The notes under the pieces were generated by a model. The model was not told the DNA's origin. It worked only from the letters and a program-made list of their open reading frames with translations, and made no database searches. Below are positions 42,679 through 46,295 of a stretch of 46,295 nucleotides of DNA, one piece after another. The stretch's first letter is position 1. Each line of letters begins with the position of its first letter. The stretch is from an uncultured Verrucomicrobia subdivision 3 bacterium. Lineage in GTDB: Bacteria; Verrucomicrobiota; Verrucomicrobiia; Limisphaerales; UBA11358. The position numbers and the translations under genes were made by a program. The DNA is taken from contig CAIRJF010000040.1 in the NCBI GenBank assembly GCA_903878805.1, positions 1-46,295 on the forward strand, read 5' to 3'.

Positions 42679-43769
42679 ACACTTCCACGCCGCGCGTTTT
42701 CATTGCCGCCACGCGTCAGAACGACGGCAAGACCACGACCTCGCTCGGGCTCATCGCCGCGCTCCAAAAACATTTTCCGCGCGTCGGCTACATCAAACCC
42801 GTCGGCCAGCGCTTCGTCGAGATCGAGGAACAGAAGATTGACGAGGATTCCGTGCTGATGGATTCGGTCTATCGGATGAACTGCCCGCTCGTGGATATGA
42901 GTCCCATCGCGGTCGAACCCGCGTTCACCCGCAAATATCTCACCCATGCGAACAACGAGGCGCTCGTCAAAAAAATCCAGACCTCTTTCGACCGCGTCGC
43001 CTGGGAAAAAGATTTTGTGCTCTGCGAAGGCAGCGGCCACGCGGGCGTCGGCTCGGTGTTCGATCTGTCCAATGCACAGGTCGCCAAGACGCTCGGCTGC
43101 AAAGTCATCATTGTTACCAGCGGCGGCATCGGCAAACCGATTGACGAAGTGTCACTGAACCAGGCGCTGTTTGAAAAGGAAGGCGTCGAAATCATCGGCG
43201 TCATCATCAACAAGGTGATGGAGGAAAAAATTCCGGAAATCACCCAGTTCGTCCGGCGCGGCCTCAAGCGCAAAGGCCTCGAACTTCTTGGCGTTTTGCC
43301 GCATCAACACATTTTGTCCAAGCCTACCGTCGGCCTGATTCGCGAGGAACTTGGCGCGGAATTACTGAACATCCCGCCAACAATGAATATGCTCGTGGAT
43401 GACGTCGTGGTAGGCGCCATGGGCGCGCAAAACGCGATGCCTTTTTTCCGGCGCGGCGTGCTGCTCATCACGCCCGGCGATCGCGAGGACATTTTGCTCG
43501 CAGCCGGCACGATGACGTTTTCCGGCAGCCCCGATAACATGGCCGGAATCGTTCTCACCGGCGGCCTGAGACCCGGCGCAAGCGTGATTAAAGCCTTGCA
43601 GCTATTGCCAATTCCCGTTTTGCTCGCGCAGGCCGACAGCTATCAAATCGCCTCGAAGGTTCACGATCTCATCGTCAAAACCCGGCCCGCCGACGCGGAA
43701 AAAATTTCGCTCATCCGCGATTTGGTGGCGAAGCATATCAACGTCAAAAAGATCATAGATTCTCTATGA
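42675..43769 (+). CDS. BioD-like ATPase plus DRTGG domain (separate regulatory half of Pta)
   Basis: A 364-residue protein whose two domains correspond to the N-terminal part of long phosphotransacetylases. The P-loop ATRQNDGKTTTS (11-22) starts a dethiobiotin-synthetase-like domain with CEGSGHAGVGSVFDLSNA; the DRTGG-like domain (about 215-330) has LLITPGDREDILLAA and GIVLTGGLRP. In E. coli Pta these parts sense metabolites such as pyruvate and NADH. Here they are downstream of, not upstream of, the catalytic part, as a coupled separate gene, so an allosteric partner of Pta is the likely role. Confidence 0.87.
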   Translation: MNTSTPRVFIAATRQNDGKTTTSLGLIAALQKHFPRVGYIKPVGQRFVEIEEQKIDEDSVLMDSVYRMNCPLVDMSPIAVEPAFTRKYLTHANNEALVKKIQTSFDRVAWEKDFVLCEGSGHAGVGSVFDLSNAQVAKTLGCKVIIVTSGGIGKPIDEVSLNQALFEKEGVEIIGVIINKVMEEKIPEITQFVRRGLKRKGLELLGVLPHQHILSKPTVGLIREELGAELLNIPPTMNMLVDDVVVGAMGAQNAMPFFRRGVLLITPGDREDILLAAGTMTFSGSPDNMAGIVLTGGLRPGASVIKALQLLPIPVLLAQADSYQIASKVHDLIVKTRPADAEKISLIRDLVAKHINVKKIIDSL

Positions 43770-43770
43770 C

Positions 43771-43805
43771 AATTTTTAGTTTTGAATTTTTAATTTTTAG
43801 TTGCA
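43771..43805. repeat. Left heptad arm of the four-helix-bundle gene
   Basis: Five 7-bp units: AATTTTT, AGTTTTG, AATTTTT, AATTTTT, AGTTGCA. The reverse complement of the arm at 44174-44201 matches this arm, so the two could pair around the intervening gene. Confidence 0.75.
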
Positions 43806-43818
43806 GCATTCGCCCGTC

Positions 43819-44196
43819 ATGAAATCCAGCATCGTCCAAGACAAGAGTTATGCTTTTGCCTTGCGAACCATTGTGCTGGCAAGATGGTTGAAGGGACAAA
43901 AAGAATTTGAAATCGCGGGTCAAATCATGCGTTCCGGCACGTCCATCGGCTCCAATGTTGAAGAGGCTTTGGCCGGAGTCAGTCGGGCAGATTTTATCGC
44001 CAAAATGTCCATCGCTTCCAAGGAAGCGCGGGAGACTCATTACTGGCTGCGGCTTTTGCGCGATTCAAAGATTGTCCCTGAATCCAGAATCCTGCCGTTG
44101 AAAGACGAATGCTTGGAGTTAATCCGCATTTTAACTGCCATTGTCAAAACGTCTCAAACCGGCGCGGCCAACTTAAAATTAAAAATTAAAAATTAA
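43819..44196 (+). CDS. Four-helix-bundle protein (S23/23S rRNA intervening-sequence family)
   Basis: A 125-residue all-helical protein with the family marks QDKSYAFALRTIVLARWLKG, QIMRSGTSIGSNVEEALAG, DFIAKMSIASKEARETHYWLRLL and a final long helix. Family members form pentameric bundles. They occur as ORFs within 23S rRNA intervening sequences, as the Avd accessory of diversity-generating retroelements, or (as here) alone between genes, where the role is unknown. No reverse transcriptase or rRNA is near. The gene is enclosed by complementary AT-rich heptad arms (43771-43805 and 44174-44201), the second of which contains its stop codon. The ATG at 43819 was chosen over an upstream TTG. Confidence 0.92.
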   Translation: MKSSIVQDKSYAFALRTIVLARWLKGQKEFEIAGQIMRSGTSIGSNVEEALAGVSRADFIAKMSIASKEARETHYWLRLLRDSKIVPESRILPLKDECLELIRILTAIVKTSQTGAANLKLKIKN

Positions 44197-44201
44197 AAAC
44201 T
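44174..44201. repeat. Right heptad arm of the four-helix-bundle gene
   Basis: Four 7-bp units: TAAAATT, AAAAATT, AAAAATT, AAAAACT. It is complementary to the left arm at 43771-43805 and ends two bases before the hisC ATG. Confidence 0.75.
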
Positions 44202-44203
44202 TG

Positions 44204-45301
44204 ATGAGCCTTCCGCTAAGTCCATTTCTCAAAACGTTGCCGACGTATCAGCCTGGTCGCCCGATCGAAGAAGTTGCGCGCGAACTGAATCTGCCCGCCG
44301 ACTCCATCATCAAAGTTGCGTCGAATGAAAATCCGTTCGGCCCGTCGCCGCTCGCGCTCGCCGCGCTGCAAAAAGCCATCGCCGGCGTGAATCTTTATCC
44401 CGACGGTAACGCGTTTTACCTCAAACAAAAACTCGCCGTCAAACTCGGCGTGGAAACCACGAACCTGATTTTAGGCAATGGTTCCAACGAAATTATTGAG
44501 TTCGTTTCGCGCGCGTTGCTCACGCCGGATTCAAACATCGTCGTGTCGCAATACTGTTTTGCGATTTATCCCATCGTCGCCAAAATGCTCGGCGCGAGTG
44601 TCATCACGGTGCCGGCAAAAGATTACGGCCACGATTTGCCCGCGATGCTGCGCGCCATCACGACCAAGACGCGCATCGTGTTCGTCGCGAATCCGAACAA
44701 TCCCACCGGCACGCTCGCGCCGCGCGAGGAAGTCATCAAGCTGGTCAACGATGTGCCCGACGACGTGCTGCTCGTGCTGGACGAGGCTTACATCGAATTT
44801 CTCGACGACGCGGTGGATTTGATTCCGCTCATCCGTCTCGGCGCGCGGAAAAATCTGATTTTGATGCGGACGTTCTCGAAGATTTACGGTCTCGCCGGTT
44901 TGCGCATCGGCTACGGCATCGCCGCGCCGGAACTGATTTCCGCGCTGGAAAAAATCCGCCAGCCGTTCAATGTGAATCTGCTTTCACAAGTTGCCGCGCT
45001 TGCCGCGCTGGATGACGACGAACACGTCAAAAAGACGCGCTCCAACAATTTCGGTGGGCTGGAATTTTTTACGAGCGCGTTCCGCAAATTGAATCTTGAA
45101 TACGTGCCGTCCGCCGCGAATTTTATTCTCGTGCGCGTGGGCGAAGGGCAGAAAGTTTTTGACGCGATGCAAAAGCTCGGCGTCATCACGCGCCCGATGG
45201 GCGGCTATCAATTGCCAGAATGGATTCGCATTTCCATCGGCACGCAAAAAGAGAATGAGCGTTCAATTGCCGTGTTGAAAGCAGTTCTTGGAAAAAATTG
45301 A
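44204..45301 (+). CDS. hisC: Histidinol-phosphate aminotransferase
   Basis: PLP-dependent fold-type I transaminase of histidine synthesis. It has SNENPFGPSPLA at the N-terminus, ILGNGSNEIIE, ANPNNPTGTLAP, VLDEAYIEF, the PLP Lys226 in RTFSKIYGLAGLRIGYG, and the C-terminal GGYQLPEWIRISIGT with substrate-binding Arg. The 365-residue length is typical. The ATG at 44204 lies just behind the AT-rich repeat arm; no clear Shine-Dalgarno is visible. No other his genes are nearby, so it may also serve aromatic amino acids. Confidence 0.94.
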   Translation: MSLPLSPFLKTLPTYQPGRPIEEVARELNLPADSIIKVASNENPFGPSPLALAALQKAIAGVNLYPDGNAFYLKQKLAVKLGVETTNLILGNGSNEIIEFVSRALLTPDSNIVVSQYCFAIYPIVAKMLGASVITVPAKDYGHDLPAMLRAITTKTRIVFVANPNNPTGTLAPREEVIKLVNDVPDDVLLVLDEAYIEFLDDAVDLIPLIRLGARKNLILMRTFSKIYGLAGLRIGYGIAAPELISALEKIRQPFNVNLLSQVAALAALDDDEHVKKTRSNNFGGLEFFTSAFRKLNLEYVPSAANFILVRVGEGQKVFDAMQKLGVITRPMGGYQLPEWIRISIGTQKENERSIAVLKAVLGKN

Positions 45302-45336
45302 TTTAGCCAAAGATGAAATACAGATGGAACACAGAT
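45301..45336 (-). repeat. Dispersed 36-bp repeat, inverted copy overlapping the pilin start
   Basis: Read on the minus strand it matches 46132-46167 at 26 of 36 positions (ATC-GTGTT-CATC-GT pattern ending in TGGCTAAA). It overlaps the last base of hisC and encodes the first eight residues of the pseudopilin. Confidence 0.75.
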
Positions 45337-46125
45337 AAAAAAGATTCTGCGTTCACGCTGGTTGAACTTCTGGTGGTCATTGCCATCATCGCAATTCTTG
45401 CCGCGCTTTTGCTGGCCGTTGTTTCCCAAGCCAAAGGAAAAGCGTTGCGAATTCAATGCGCAAACAACGTGCGCCAGCTTGGAATTGGATTGCAAGCATT
45501 CGCGACGGATAACAACGTCTATCCTTTGTTTGTAAATCCAGATTTTCCAAGTTACGCAGAACACACGAAATTGTGGATGATTGCTTTGCAAGAGACGGAA
45601 CTTTCCGTGCCCGGAAATCCTACAAACCACATTCGTTTTTCAAAATGGTCAGGCGAAGGCGTTTGGAAATGTCCCGCTGCGAACAAGCCGTCCGACTGGC
45701 CTGAACATAAAGGATATGAAAGTTACGGCTATAATGACTATGGAATGAGCGCAAAGCTGGATGCTAATTCACTTGGGCTTGGCGGACACTACATTTGGAA
45801 CGGTTCAAATTCACCCGCTCCCCCCATAAGCCAGTCAGAAGTAATCAGTCCGAGTGAAATGATTGCGATTGGCGATGGATTCAACGGAGGCAACGGCATT
45901 ATTCGCGATGGCACTTGGATGTTATGGCGGACTTATTCTGCAAAAGATTTGGTTGGAAGCAGCAAAAGAAGCTACGCCCGCCATCAAGGAAAAGCCAACG
46001 TGGTCTTTTGCGACGGCCACATCGAATCGCCAACGCTGCAATTTCTTTTTGAAGACACCAGCGACGCCGCTTTGGTTCGCTGGAACCGCGACCATTTGCC
46101 GCACCGCGAAAAATTATCGCCGTAA
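45313..46125 (+). CDS. Type II secretion/pilus pseudopilin, H-x9-DG type
   Basis: A 270-residue protein with the type IV prepilin signal [23 protein letters not shown] (residues ~12-34). The residue before the cleavage site is Ala, not the usual Gly, while the Glu at +5 is present. The globular part ends in the H-x9-DG motif ([16 protein letters not shown]), the signature of a large family in Planctomycetes and Verrucomicrobia. Genes of this family occur in many paralogues per genome; their cargo is unknown. The leader [11 protein letters not shown] is encoded by the dispersed repeat at 45301-45336, and another copy lies just behind the stop codon. Confidence 0.9.
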   Translation: MKYRWNTDKKDSAFTLVELLVVIAIIAILAALLLAVVSQAKGKALRIQCANNVRQLGIGLQAFATDNNVYPLFVNPDFPSYAEHTKLWMIALQETELSVPGNPTNHIRFSKWSGEGVWKCPAANKPSDWPEHKGYESYGYNDYGMSAKLDANSLGLGGHYIWNGSNSPAPPISQSEVISPSEMIAIGDGFNGGNGIIRDGTWMLWRTYSAKDLVGSSKRSYARHQGKANVVFCDGHIESPTLQFLFEDTSDAALVRWNRDHLPHREKLSP

Positions 46126-46131
46126 ATTTGA

Positions 46132-46167
46132 ATCCGTGTTTCATCCGTGTTCACTCAGTGGCTAAAA
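46132..46167 (+). repeat. Dispersed 36-bp repeat after the pilin gene
   Basis: ATCCGTGTTTCATCCGTGTT followed by CACTCAGTGGCTAAAA. It is inverted relative to the copy at 45301-45336, so the pilin gene is bracketed by an inverted pair. Confidence 0.75.
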
Positions 46168-46214
46168 TTCTTATTTGAATCCCGCGCAAATCTGCTTACT
46201 TATTCTCCGTTGAA

Positions 46215-46295
46215 ATGAAACCGACCGACCTGCGGGGCATCCTGCAATACATTCCGCAATTCCGCGAGAAGACGTTCGTCCTCGCGATTGACGGC
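46215..46295 (+). CDS. Amino-acid kinase family, N-acetylglutamate synthase/kinase-like (partial)
   Basis: The first 27 codons of a gene that leaves the window: MKPTDLRGILQYIPQFREKT then FVLAIDG. The short helix with LRGILQYIP followed by the strand FVLAIDG is the start of the amino-acid kinase domain of ArgA-like N-acetylglutamate synthases and ArgB kinases. The two cannot be told apart without the C-terminus (an acetyltransferase domain would mean ArgA). Confidence 0.6.
   Translation, partial: MKPTDLRGILQYIPQFREKTFVLAIDG

Noticed and set aside
41623-43769. Frameshifted single long Pta gene
   Set aside because: The domain order is reversed relative to long Pta and both parts have proper starts and ends with an ATGA overlap, so these are two genes, not a broken one.
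43819-44196. Avd component of a diversity-generating retroelement
   Set aside because: No reverse transcriptase, template repeat or variable repeat is near; the gene fits the wider four-helix family.
1-46295. tRNA, rRNA or riboswitch genes
   Set aside because: On reading both strands I found no TPsiC-arm-like sequence in a cloverleaf context, no rRNA segments and no recognisable riboswitch core; a covariance search could still find small RNAs.

Overview
The window looks like a chromosomal stretch of a moderately GC-rich Gram-negative bacterium of the Verrucomicrobiota (Limisphaerales/Pedosphaera-like). That placement is inference. It rests on Kdo/LPS-export genes (an outer membrane), an H-x9-DG pseudopilin of the kind abundant in the Planctomycetes-Verrucomicrobia group, an exosortase locus, a plant/cyanobacterial-type ADP-glucose pyrophosphorylase, and intergenic short repeats of the kind common in that group.

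Layout. 1-9886: a cell-surface polysaccharide locus (membrane-fused phosphotransferase, GT4, WecG/TagA-type transferase, methyltransferase, exosortase, EpsI protein, polyprenyl-phosphate sugar transferase) with nadE inside it. 9964-15357 (minus strand): a tightly packed envelope operon kdsA-SDR-kdsC-lptC-lptA-lptB-hprK-HPr, which keeps the gene order of the proteobacterial kdsC-lptCAB...hprK-ptsO cluster but lacks rpoN/hpf/ptsN. 15393-19207: glgC, a low-GC TPR gene and hflX. 19322-23638: porin, cupredoxin, and a hybrid sensor kinase cut by one in-frame amber codon. 23711-24967: secreted PQQ-type sugar dehydrogenase.

24998-28020 is an integron. A full integron integrase (335 aa) is transcribed away from an array with two clear attC sites (26875-26985, 27416-27514) and three small cassette genes. 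The first cassette gene is reversed and runs out through attI into intI. Immediately beyond the 3' end of intI lie a dispersed hairpin and a perfectly phased 12 x 21 bp repeat array.

28192-46295 is mostly housekeeping: serA, a parvulin-type PPIase, a coiled-coil protein, an FmdB-type zinc ribbon, a degenerate peptidase-like secreted protein, KamA-type aminomutase, a large EF-hand membrane protein of unknown function, nth, argS, dus, a C4 zinc-ribbon coiled-coil protein, a phosphotransacetylase whose regulatory half is a separate downstream gene, a four-helix-bundle (S23/IVS family) gene, hisC, a pseudopilin, and the start of an argA/argB-like gene.

A theme across the window is short structured repeats. 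Heptanucleotide-periodic elements (3841-3917, 5118-5194, 41534-41617, and arms at 43771-43805/44174-44201) bracket or precede single genes. A 36-bp family flanks the pilin gene. An 80-bp palindrome lies in frame inside lptC. The integron and these repeat-bracketed genes are the parts most worth following up.
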